64,000 nucleotides of DNA from a virus. The translations under genes were made by a program, and so were the position numbers. The notes below the pieces were generated by a model. The model made no database searches. It was given only the letters and a program-made list of their open reading frames with translations, and was not told where the DNA came from. The stretch is taken from positions 24,042 through 88,041 of IMG/VR virus record IMGVR_UViG_3300002460_000003, one strand, 5' to 3'. This document shows, in pieces, positions 59,096 through 64,000 of this stretch; the stretch's first letter is position 1, and every line of letters begins with the position of its first letter.

Positions 59096-59218
59096 ATGTT
59101 CGCATGTCAAGTTAATGGTCGCAGGATCAAATTTGAAACCCTAGCACTTGCTAGTAAGTTTGCAAGCGAAGTCTTTAACAAGACAGGAATTATCCTTGGC
59201 ATTGAGAAGGTAAATTAA
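59096..59218 (+). CDS. Small hypothetical protein
   Basis: 40 residues (MFACQVNGRRIKFETLALAS... ending GIEKVN). AGAGGA stands upstream. The 145 bases before it hold a 7-bp hairpin (CATCAAC with GTTGATG, 59032-59050) but no gene. Unknown function. Confidence 0.5.
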   Translation: MFACQVNGRRIKFETLALASKFASEVFNKTGIILGIEKVN

Positions 59219-59386
59219 ATGTACGGCATGATACTAGTTATGTGTTTACTCGATGGACATTGCTATGAAACAATACCTGCTGTATACTCTACAAAAGAAG
59301 AATGTATTGCAGAAGTAGCACACCAACGAGTGCAGGGAATGCCTAAACAGATGCTTTATTGTGATGAATTGAAGGAAGGAGAGTAA
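59219..59386 (+). CDS. Small Cys-containing protein
   Basis: 55 residues with hydrophobic start (MYGMILVMCLLDGHCYETI) and TKEECIAEVAHQRV. It starts on the last base of the previous stop codon's flank. The pattern resembles small secreted or membrane-edge phage proteins. Unknown. Confidence 0.5.
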   Translation: MYGMILVMCLLDGHCYETIPAVYSTKEECIAEVAHQRVQGMPKQMLYCDELKEGE

Positions 59387-59388
59387 CA

Positions 59389-59463
59389 ATGAACCCTCAC
59401 ACTCTGATTAATGCTTGTCTATTCTCTATTGGGCTGGGTGTTGGGTTGTTGTGTTTTATGTGA
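59389..59463 (+). CDS. Very small membrane peptide
   Basis: 24 residues, almost wholly hydrophobic (INACLFSIGLGVGLLCFM). AAGGAGAGTAAC precedes the ATG. Good ribosome site but minimal length. Confidence 0.42.
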   Translation: MNPHTLINACLFSIGLGVGLLCFM

Positions 59464-59482
59464 AAAGAATTTAAAAATATTG

Positions 59483-59511
59483 TTGACAGGCTGTTGAAGC
59501 TGGCTTAGAAT
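59483..59511 (+). promoter_or_regulatory. Early promoter
   Basis: TTGACA (59483-59488), 17 bases, TAGAAT (59506-59511). It serves the 59544 gene. Confidence 0.75.
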
Positions 59512-59543
59512 CTGTACATAGAAAACAAACAGAGGGTTGAATA

Positions 59544-59693
59544 ATGATCTATATAGAAATTACTCTTAACAACGTGGTCTGTGCCAAGCGTTGTCCTAAG
59601 TTCGTAGACGACCACGGCATGGTTAATACACAAGCCATTAGGAATTATTTCTGTAGTTTAGGGTATGAGGTAGGGCACATTCGGTTGTGCTAG
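59544..59693 (+). CDS. Small hypothetical protein, intact relative of the 49432 frameshifted gene
   Basis: 49 residues (MIYIEITLNNVVCAKRCPKF... ending HIRLC). It shares MIY-I, N-V--KRC and NTQAIRN/LNAALNE-like spacing with the frameshifted gene at 49432. AGAGGG upstream. Unknown function. Confidence 0.55.
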   Translation: MIYIEITLNNVVCAKRCPKFVDDHGMVNTQAIRNYFCSLGYEVGHIRLC

Positions 59694-59708
59694 CTTTAAA
59701 ATAAACCC

Positions 59709-59736
59709 TTGACAGCCCCACTCAACCTGCTAAACT
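59709..59736 (+). promoter_or_regulatory. Early promoter
   Basis: TTGACA (59709-59714), 16 bases, TAAACT (59731-59736). Its leader contains AGAAGCAAAAC, found behind other early promoters. Confidence 0.65.
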
Positions 59737-59778
59737 TACACCTACAGAAGCAAAACACTCACTAAAAGGATACAGAAA

Positions 59779-59982
59779 ATGAAGATTAATATTAACGGTA
59801 AGACTGTAAACGTGATAAAAGTCAAGGCCATTCAAAACAATGGTGCGTGGTTGAATGTTTATGTTGATAATGCAGACAACCACGGAATTCCAGTAGCTTG
59901 CCACTCCGTTCCTAAACAGTGGTTCGACAGTAAAGAACAAGCAGTGATAAAAACAGGCGGTAATGTGTATAAACACATCTAA
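59779..59982 (+). CDS. Small hypothetical protein
   Basis: 67 residues, beta-rich (KININGKTVNVIKVKAIQNNGAWLNVYV). The leader AAAAGGATACAGAAA is shared with the 60070 gene, so both have the same start context. Unknown function. Confidence 0.6.
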   Translation: MKININGKTVNVIKVKAIQNNGAWLNVYVDNADNHGIPVACHSVPKQWFDSKEQAVIKTGGNVYKHI

Positions 59983-59990
59983 ATAAATTC

Positions 59991-60018
59991 TTGACATAGA
60001 ATTTTAGCGGCTTATACT
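59991..60018 (+). promoter_or_regulatory. Early promoter
   Basis: TTGACA (59991-59996), 16 bases, TATACT (60013-60018), preceded by AAATAAA. It serves the 60070 gene. Confidence 0.75.
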
Positions 60019-60069
60019 AGAAACAAGCCAGAGCAATTAAGCAAAGGCAACCTAAAAAGGATACAGAAA

Positions 60070-60336
60070 ATGAACAGCATCCATGAAGTCCTCACCTACG
60101 GTTCGGTCGTAGCATCCAACGAAGACATGGACATTCTGATCACTGTAAATGGGGCTTACTTTAATATCTGGTGTGGTGACTACTCGGGTAAGTATCAAAA
60201 CACCGATTGCCGTGCAACTAGCTTTGAAAATGGTCTGTATGGCCAGGATATGGTGAAAGTGGTAGAGAAGGCCGAAGCAATCCTAGAAGAAATACTGTCT
60301 AGCGACAACGGTGACTCTGAAGAGGATGAAGAATAA
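60070..60336 (+). CDS. Small acidic protein
   Basis: 88 residues. DILITVNGAYFNIWCGDYSGKYQ, then a helix (VKVVEKAEAILEEIL) and the very acidic end DNGDSEEDEE. Start context AAAAGGATACAGAAA identical to the 59779 gene. Small acidic early proteins often inhibit host enzymes; this is only a guess. Confidence 0.6.
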   Translation: MNSIHEVLTYGSVVASNEDMDILITVNGAYFNIWCGDYSGKYQNTDCRATSFENGLYGQDMVKVVEKAEAILEEILSSDNGDSEEDEE

Positions 60337-60344
60337 ATAATCCC

Positions 60345-60374
60345 AAAAAGCCCTTGCATAGTCTTGGGCTTTTT
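60345..60374 (+). terminator. Terminator overlapping promoter (module 3)
   Basis: AAAAAGCCC (60345-60353) pairs with GGGCTTTTT (60366-60374), 9 bp, symmetric A/T flanks so that it can end transcription in both directions. The loop contains a -35-like box. Confidence 0.86.
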
Positions 60375-60382
60375 GCTATTCT
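60354..60382 (+). promoter_or_regulatory. Promoter embedded in terminator (module 3)
   Basis: TTGCAT (60354-60359) directly after the left arm, 17 bases, TATTCT (60377-60382) just after the right arm. Transcription would start near 60389. No clear gene follows before the next promoter at 60481. Confidence 0.52.
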
Positions 60383-60480
60383 GAGCTTACACAAACAAAG
60401 CAGAACATAGGCTAATGACTCTTCTGAAGCTCTTCCTAATGACTCATCACATACCTGTGAAAATATCTACAAATGAGGGC

Positions 60481-60509
60481 TTGACATACTACAAAACAGT
60501 GTCTAAGAT
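60481..60509 (+). promoter_or_regulatory. Early promoter
   Basis: TTGACA (60481-60486), 17 bases, TAAGAT (60504-60509). It serves the 60571 gene. Confidence 0.7.
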
Positions 60510-60570
60510 GGTAGGTAGGAAGTTGGAACATAGTCTTTATGGTTTTATTATTAATTGAAAGGTGATCCTC

Positions 60571-60780
60571 ATGTACAAACTAACTGTTATCCGCACTGGC
60601 TCAACATATGTACACACTAGTGAACACTCTACAATTGCAGAAGCCGTTGATGAATTGAGTGGAAGGGTTATTATGCGGATCACCAAACGTCAAGCGGACA
60701 AGATTGCAGATGATGTTAGGCTTTACGATGATTGTCAATGGAAGCATAAAAACTTCATGATGGTTTTGGAGATTGTATAA
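60571..60780 (+). CDS. Small hypothetical protein
   Basis: 69 residues from ATG 60571 (AAAGGTGATC upstream). YKLTVIRTGSTYVHTSEHSTIAEAVDEL suggests a small beta-alpha fold. Unknown function. Confidence 0.58.
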   Translation: MYKLTVIRTGSTYVHTSEHSTIAEAVDELSGRVIMRITKRQADKIADDVRLYDDCQWKHKNFMMVLEIV

Positions 60781-60781
60781 C

Positions 60782-60937
60782 ATGAAAAAGCAATTAAGCT
60801 TCGCACAGCGTCTAGCTCTTCAAGTACACTCTGCCAGTACAATGACAAAGGGTGTGACAACACCATACGGCTTTGAAGCTTATGCAAAGATAGCTGCTAG
60901 CTGTCAGGGTAAGAGGCTGGTTAGAGATTGGCGATAA
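60782..60937 (+). CDS. Small basic protein
   Basis: 51 residues (MKKQLSFAQRLALQVHSAST... ending LVRDWR). It starts right after the previous stop. Unknown function. Confidence 0.52.
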   Translation: MKKQLSFAQRLALQVHSASTMTKGVTTPYGFEAYAKIAASCQGKRLVRDWR

Positions 60938-60956
60938 AATAAATTGAAAATAGTGG

Positions 60957-60984
60957 TTGACTTCGATTCTAGCTGTGCCATAAT
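60957..60984 (+). promoter_or_regulatory. Early promoter
   Basis: TTGACT (60957-60962), 16 bases, CATAAT (60979-60984). It serves the 61029 gene. Confidence 0.65.
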
Positions 60985-61028
60985 TACCCAACGAAACGCA
61001 AACACACCTGCACAACGGAGTAAGACAG

Positions 61029-61199
61029 ATGACCAAGAATCAAGCAGAGTGGGCGAGCAATCACGACTGGTTTACTAGCTATTATGAAGACCTAGACGGC
61101 GTGTGGGTTGTTGTAGTCAAAGACCCGATTGAAGGTGGCGAACTCCATCGCTCTCAATTCATTAGCCTTGTAGAGTTGAAAGCATGGGCAGGCTACTAA
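61029..61199 (+). CDS. Small acidic protein
   Basis: 56 residues (MTKNQAEWASNHDWFTSYYE... ending ELKAWAGY), Trp-rich. Its leader has CGGAG. Unknown function. Confidence 0.54.
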   Translation: MTKNQAEWASNHDWFTSYYEDLDGVWVVVVKDPIEGGELHRSQFISLVELKAWAGY

Positions 61200-61218
61200 A
61201 ATAAATCAACAAAAGCTG

Positions 61219-61246
61219 TTGACAAGCTAGCTGGATGCTGTAGACT
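61219..61246 (+). promoter_or_regulatory. Early promoter
   Basis: TTGACA (61219-61224), 16 bases, TAGACT (61241-61246). It serves the 61310 gene. Confidence 0.68.
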
Positions 61247-61309
61247 GATAAACAAGAAAGGCGAATTGGTGACCTAATAAATGGGTCTGTTGCCTACTGG
61301 AGAGATGAT

Positions 61310-61492
61310 ATGATTTTTATTGAAGGTTGTGGCTCACATGGTGACGATTTTATGTTCAAGATTGAACAGCACAACGAACACAAGAAATTTTGTATCCAAG
61401 TCAACCGATTTGGTGAACGTGCAGAATGGTTTGGCTGGTGTGAAGATATTGAAACCTGTAAAAAGTGGTTGGATTCTAAAATAAAAGCTTGA
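61310..61492 (+). CDS. Small hypothetical protein
   Basis: 60 residues, Phe/Trp/Cys-containing (EQHNEHKKFCIQVNRFGERAEWFGWCED). GGAGAGATGAT upstream. Its stop overlaps the next promoter's -35 box. Unknown function. Confidence 0.57.
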   Translation: MIFIEGCGSHGDDFMFKIEQHNEHKKFCIQVNRFGERAEWFGWCEDIETCKKWLDSKIKA

Positions 61493-61516
61493 CACCATAT
61501 CCTGACAGGCTATACT
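61489..61516 (+). promoter_or_regulatory. Early promoter
   Basis: TTGACA (61489-61494), 16 bases, TATACT (61511-61516), preceded by AAATAAAAGC. It serves the 61574 gene. Confidence 0.75.
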
Positions 61517-61573
61517 AGACACAACAGAGCAAGAAACCTAACCAAGTAAAAGACGTAATCGGAGATTACCACC

Positions 61574-61867
61574 ATGACCAACACTATCAGCTTCACTCGC
61601 ATCAAGAATGACATCAACGGCAATCCTCGTTATGTTTGCCACTTCTTGACTCTGAATACTCAAGAAGAGTTGGATGCTATCGGCGATGCTTGGATTAGTG
61701 ACAAATACGCTATTGCTTGTGGTCGTGCCAAGTCTATCGGTGGTAAGCGCTTCCATAACAAGCAATATGGTGGTGGTATTGTGTTTCAGTCTTACAACCT
61801 CGATTGTGAGGTTGAGGCAATTAATCGGGCGACTGGCAAGGCATACACTGGATACGTTTGTAACTAA
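61574..61867 (+). CDS. Hypothetical protein
   Basis: 97 residues. NPRYVCHFLTLNTQEELDAIGD, then ACGRAKSIGGKRFHNKQYGGGIVFQSYNLD. A similar pattern occurs in small phage early proteins of unknown role. C-ending codons are more frequent than in neighbours. Confidence 0.6.
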   Translation: MTNTISFTRIKNDINGNPRYVCHFLTLNTQEELDAIGDAWISDKYAIACGRAKSIGGKRFHNKQYGGGIVFQSYNLDCEVEAINRATGKAYTGYVCN

Positions 61868-61883
61868 TTCAAATTCTTTTCAA

Positions 61884-61911
61884 AAAGCCCTTGACTGACA
61901 TCAAGGGCTTT
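61884..61911 (+). terminator. Terminator overlapping promoter (module 4)
   Basis: AAAGCCCTTGA (61884-61894) pairs perfectly with TCAAGGGCTTT (61901-61911), 11 bp with a 6-base loop CTGACA. The left arm contains most of the next -35 box. Confidence 0.86.
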
Positions 61912-61919
61912 GCCATAAT
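61891..61919 (+). promoter_or_regulatory. Promoter embedded in terminator (module 4)
   Basis: TTGACT (61891-61896), 17 bases, CATAAT (61914-61919). It serves the 61958 gene; the transcript would begin near 61926, after the hairpin. Confidence 0.65.
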
Positions 61920-61957
61920 AGTCCTACTGAGAAGCAAACCACAGAAGAGAAAAGAAA

Positions 61958-62119
61958 ATGACTTACACACTGATGACTCAAGAACACGCCACTACAGAAC
62001 AAGAATACCGCACCATTGAATCAGTAACCTTTGCTCATAAGATGGGTGAGAATGGCGGATTCTATAAAGTACAGCTGATTGACGAAAGCGGTATCATCAT
62101 TACAGAATGGAAGGCATAG
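61958..62119 (+). CDS. Small hypothetical protein
   Basis: 53 residues (MTYTLMTQEHATTEQEYRTI... ending ITEWKA). The leader has AGAAGCAAACC and AGAAGAGAAAAG. It is followed two bases after its stop by the next gene. Unknown function. Confidence 0.54.
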   Translation: MTYTLMTQEHATTEQEYRTIESVTFAHKMGENGGFYKVQLIDESGIIITEWKA

Positions 62120-62120
62120 T

Positions 62121-62345
62121 ATGTGGATTAGTACAGACAAAGAGCTACCAGACGAATTATTTAGCTATGGTTGTGAGTCTGTTGATGTTATGGTTGCAGC
62201 TAAACCATACAATGTGTGGGAGTACGGCATCGCCTATTGTGTACGCCATAAAGATGGCGTGTCATGGGTCAGCTCAAACGAAAGGATTTTAAATAAACCG
62301 CTTTATTGGTCATACATTAATCCTCCTGAAATTGAGGTTTTATAA
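62121..62345 (+). CDS. DUF551-like small protein
   Basis: 74 residues from ATG 62121. MWISTDKELPDE, YGCESVDVMVAAKP and WSYINPP resemble the short DUF551 family (W.....P) of phage proteins. One-base overlap with the next gene. Function unknown. Confidence 0.58.
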   Translation: MWISTDKELPDELFSYGCESVDVMVAAKPYNVWEYGIAYCVRHKDGVSWVSSNERILNKPLYWSYINPPEIEVL

Positions 62346-62581
62346 TGCAAACAGTAAAACTGAAAGGTATTGAAGGCGACTTCCACATACAACAAGAACA
62401 AGGTGTTTTTGTCACCCTTCTAGCCATGCAATGGCAAAACATTGATGGCAACCTATTCTATATGCCTACAAAGATAGGTTTTAAAGAATGGCAAGCAATG
62501 GGTGGCAGTCTAAGTAGTGAAGCTAAAATCAAATACAGCTATGGTGAGCTGTCATGCCATAAGAATCAGATTGTCGATTAA
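62345..62581 (+). CDS. Small hypothetical protein
   Basis: 78 residues, beta-rich (GDFHIQQEQGVFVTLLAMQWQNIDGN). Starts on the last base of the previous stop codon (TAATG). Unknown function. Confidence 0.57.
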   Translation: MQTVKLKGIEGDFHIQQEQGVFVTLLAMQWQNIDGNLFYMPTKIGFKEWQAMGGSLSSEAKIKYSYGELSCHKNQIVD

Positions 62582-62596
62582 GTAGTAAAATAAAGC

Positions 62597-62625
62597 TTTA
62601 CATGCCTTCAATCCTTTGCTATTCT
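62597..62625 (+). promoter_or_regulatory. Early promoter
   Basis: TTTACA (62597-62602), 17 bases, TATTCT (62620-62625), preceded by AAATAAAGC. Its leader repeats GAGAAGCAAAAC. Confidence 0.65.
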
Positions 62626-62670
62626 TTAATCACTGAGAAGCAAAACGCTTCCAGATGAGGAGTAACAGAC

Positions 62671-62826
62671 ATGATTTATAAGACTTTCACCATTTGGGTT
62701 AGCTTCGACAACGGCCAATCTTCTAAAGACTTTCAAGTAGTGGCAATCGATGCTAAATCAGCAATTCAAGACATTACAGAAGCTTATGGTGAGTGTCTGG
62801 TCATTAATCATGATATGGGTGTTTAG
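62671..62826 (+). CDS. Small hypothetical protein
   Basis: 51 residues (MIYKTFTIWVSFDNGQSSKD... ending NHDMGV), beta-alpha-beta pattern. GAGGAGTAACAGAC upstream. Unknown function. Confidence 0.56.
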   Translation: MIYKTFTIWVSFDNGQSSKDFQVVAIDAKSAIQDITEAYGECLVINHDMGV

Positions 62827-62828
62827 AC

Positions 62829-63071
62829 ATGAAAGAACAAATTAATTTCCGTAAAGCTTGGAACACTTACAATGTAGAGGCAAACGCTAAGCTACCTAAA
62901 AACATTACCAAAGAATATGCCTTTGTTCTAAAGTGTCACTATTGTTTAGGTCAGGCAACTAAACAAGGTCTTGAAGTTAAGGATGAGGTGTCGGTACTTA
63001 AAGCGCTTAATGATATGGAGAACAAAAACATTCCGTTAAACATCACAAGATTACTGACGTACATTAAGTAA
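62829..63071 (+). CDS. Small basic helical protein
   Basis: 80 residues (INFRKAWNTYNVEANAKLPKNI, FVLKCHYCLGQATKQGLEV). One CHYC pair. Starts two bases after the previous stop. Unknown function. Confidence 0.57.
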   Translation: MKEQINFRKAWNTYNVEANAKLPKNITKEYAFVLKCHYCLGQATKQGLEVKDEVSVLKALNDMENKNIPLNITRLLTYIK

Positions 63072-63083
63072 GTAGGAGGTACT

Positions 63084-63335
63084 ATGAAAACAGTTGTTTT
63101 ATATAAGTCAATTATAAATGACGATGAGTGTGAATATTATATCTTTTATCACTGGGAAGAGTTTAAAGGTGAAATGGTGTGGATTTGTGATGAATTGGAA
63201 CGATGGACGTATGATGAGGCATGTTTAAAGTACCCTGTTGATGAATATCGTTGGAGGCAAGCAGACCGCGACATTGAAGACATTTTAGAGGATGATAGAA
63301 TTAATACTTATAGTGCATTAAACCTAAACCAATGA
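63084..63335 (+). CDS. Small acidic protein
   Basis: 83 residues, rich in Glu, Asp, Trp and Tyr (DDECEYYIFYHWEEFKGEMVWICDELERW). AGGAGG upstream. It overlaps the next gene by 4 bases. The strong negative charge would suit a host-protein or DNA-mimic inhibitor, but there is no direct sign. Confidence 0.57.
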   Translation: MKTVVLYKSIINDDECEYYIFYHWEEFKGEMVWICDELERWTYDEACLKYPVDEYRWRQADRDIEDILEDDRINTYSALNLNQ

Positions 63336-63529
63336 AACGGTATTCAATACGTAGTACAATTGGTTATGCTTATGCACAATTCCCAGCAAACAACAAAGCT
63401 GAAGCTTTAGAGTGTGCTGTAAGACATGCAAACCACATGGATATTGAATATTACACAGTGGCTTATGTAGGTAAGTGGTACGGAGACGATAACCCGCAAG
63501 AGTACCACGTTAAAATTACTACCAATTAG
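63332..63529 (+). CDS. Small hypothetical protein, last gene of the arm
   Basis: 65 residues (KRYSIRSTIGYAYAQFPANNKAEALEC, YTVAYVGKWYGDDNPQ). 4-base overlap with the previous gene, followed by a terminator. Unknown function. Confidence 0.57.
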   Translation: MKRYSIRSTIGYAYAQFPANNKAEALECAVRHANHMDIEYYTVAYVGKWYGDDNPQEYHVKITTN

Positions 63530-63538
63530 CAACAAAAC

Positions 63539-63559
63539 AGGCCGCTTTATGCGGCCTTT
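63539..63559 (+). terminator. Terminator at the end of the early arm
   Basis: AGGCCGC (63539-63545) pairs with GCGGCCT (63551-63557), loop TTTAT, then TTC. GC-rich stem with a short T-run; partly symmetric. Confidence 0.72.
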
Positions 63560-64000
63560 CACATACCCTATACAACCCCACTCCCTACACTCTAAAGCAT
63601 CTAAAACAACGCTGTACTATAGGATAATAGACAATATCAGGCTATCTATCAAGTCACTCTCTGCTAGCCTTCTAAATACCCTTCAAAGCCTTATGAATAC
63701 TTATCCACAGACTTATCCACAACCTCTAAGCTATTACTTAAAATAGTACATACCTGTGGATAACCTGTGGATAACTTTAATCACTGTAAGAGTGTATCGA
63801 ATTAGTGACAATGTCCTTCCTCCCTATCACATCCTTTAAAACCCTTTATGGGTTAAGCACACTAACATCCCACTATCAACCCTTTTCTCATCTTATTTAC
63901 AAATTTCTTTTCTCTATCACCTTCTACCAATCGATTAATACATTCAATTGTACAGATAGCTGCTGCTGACAGATAATAAACCCATCGAAGTAAACAACCA
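63560..64000. other. Non-coding region, probable origin
   Basis: About 440 bases without a gene having a ribosome site. It contains the DnaA-box cluster, a short hairpin AACCC-TTTAT-GGGTT near 63831-63845 and AT-rich, pyrimidine-rich DNA from about 63870 on that could unwind easily. Confidence 0.55.
63701..63774. repeat. Four perfect DnaA boxes
   Basis: TTATCCACA occurs at 63701-63709 and 63713-63721 in direct orientation. Its reverse complement TGTGGATAA occurs at 63755-63763 and 63766-63774. Start-to-start distances are 12 and 11 bases, about one helical turn, so bound DnaA would line up on one face in each pair. Confidence 0.9.

Noticed and set aside
60415-60558. 47-codon ORF starting MTLLKLFLMTHH
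   Set aside because: Weak ribosome site and it contains the promoter at 60481-60509 inside; more likely the untranslated spacer between two early units.
1-64000. CRISPR array, IS element or integrase/attachment site
   Set aside because: No regularly spaced repeats with unique spacers, no transposase or recombinase motifs and no repressor-type gene were seen on reading both strands.

Overview
The window is a nearly gap-free genome section of a lytic, contractile-tailed bacteriophage (myovirus morphology). The evidence is a complete head and neck module, a DUF3383-type tail sheath with tube-like proteins, a tape measure, a full baseplate and spike, tail fibres and a SAR-endolysin/holin/spanin lysis cassette. 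No integrase, repressor or other lysogeny gene was seen. The DNA looks AT-rich (by eye near 40% GC, not computed). The tRNA genes encode their own CCA end, the promoters are sigma-70 type and the DnaA boxes match the E. coli consensus, so a gammaproteobacterial host is likely; the genus cannot be read from the sequence.

Layout. (1) 1-200: tRNA-Asn and tRNA-Thr. (2) 280-27552, plus strand: late genes, in order virion proteins, large terminase, portal, protease/scaffold, decoration and capsid proteins, neck, sheath, three tube paralogs, frameshifted tail chaperone, a homing-endonuclease-like insertion, tape measure, baseplate, fibres, spike and lysis. They end at a strong terminator at 27587-27616. 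(3) 27617-48832, minus strand: DNA metabolism. This holds an Rnl2-type RNA ligase, glutaredoxin, class I ribonucleotide reductase NrdA/NrdB, ThyX, a MazG-like pyrophosphohydrolase, a HAD nucleotidase, a DUF3310 protein, a phosphoesterase, an HNH protein, and a T7-like replication set (5'-3' exonuclease, gp2.5-like ssDNA-binding protein, family A polymerase, primase-helicase). (4) 48867-48957: back-to-back sigma-70 promoters, followed by a roughly 470-base leader without a credible gene. (5) 49432-63529, plus strand: about fifty small, mostly unrecognised early genes with a tRNA-Arg, a deaminase and many individual promoters. (6) 63560-64000: non-coding DNA with four perfect DnaA boxes, probably a replication origin.

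How it fits together. No phage RNA polymerase is seen, so host RNA polymerase probably reads the promoter-rich early arm first. The minus-strand module then supplies deoxynucleotides and a T7-like replisome, and the late arm builds and releases virions. A small terminase subunit was not recognised.

The most notable points are: a 245-base group I intron interrupting the Walker A motif of terL; two essential-looking genes (a gp25-like wedge protein and the primase-helicase) that appear to start with AUU in the same local context; a -1 frameshift at CCCAAAC making the tail chaperone fusion; four compact terminator/promoter insulators in the early arm; and the DnaA-box cluster.
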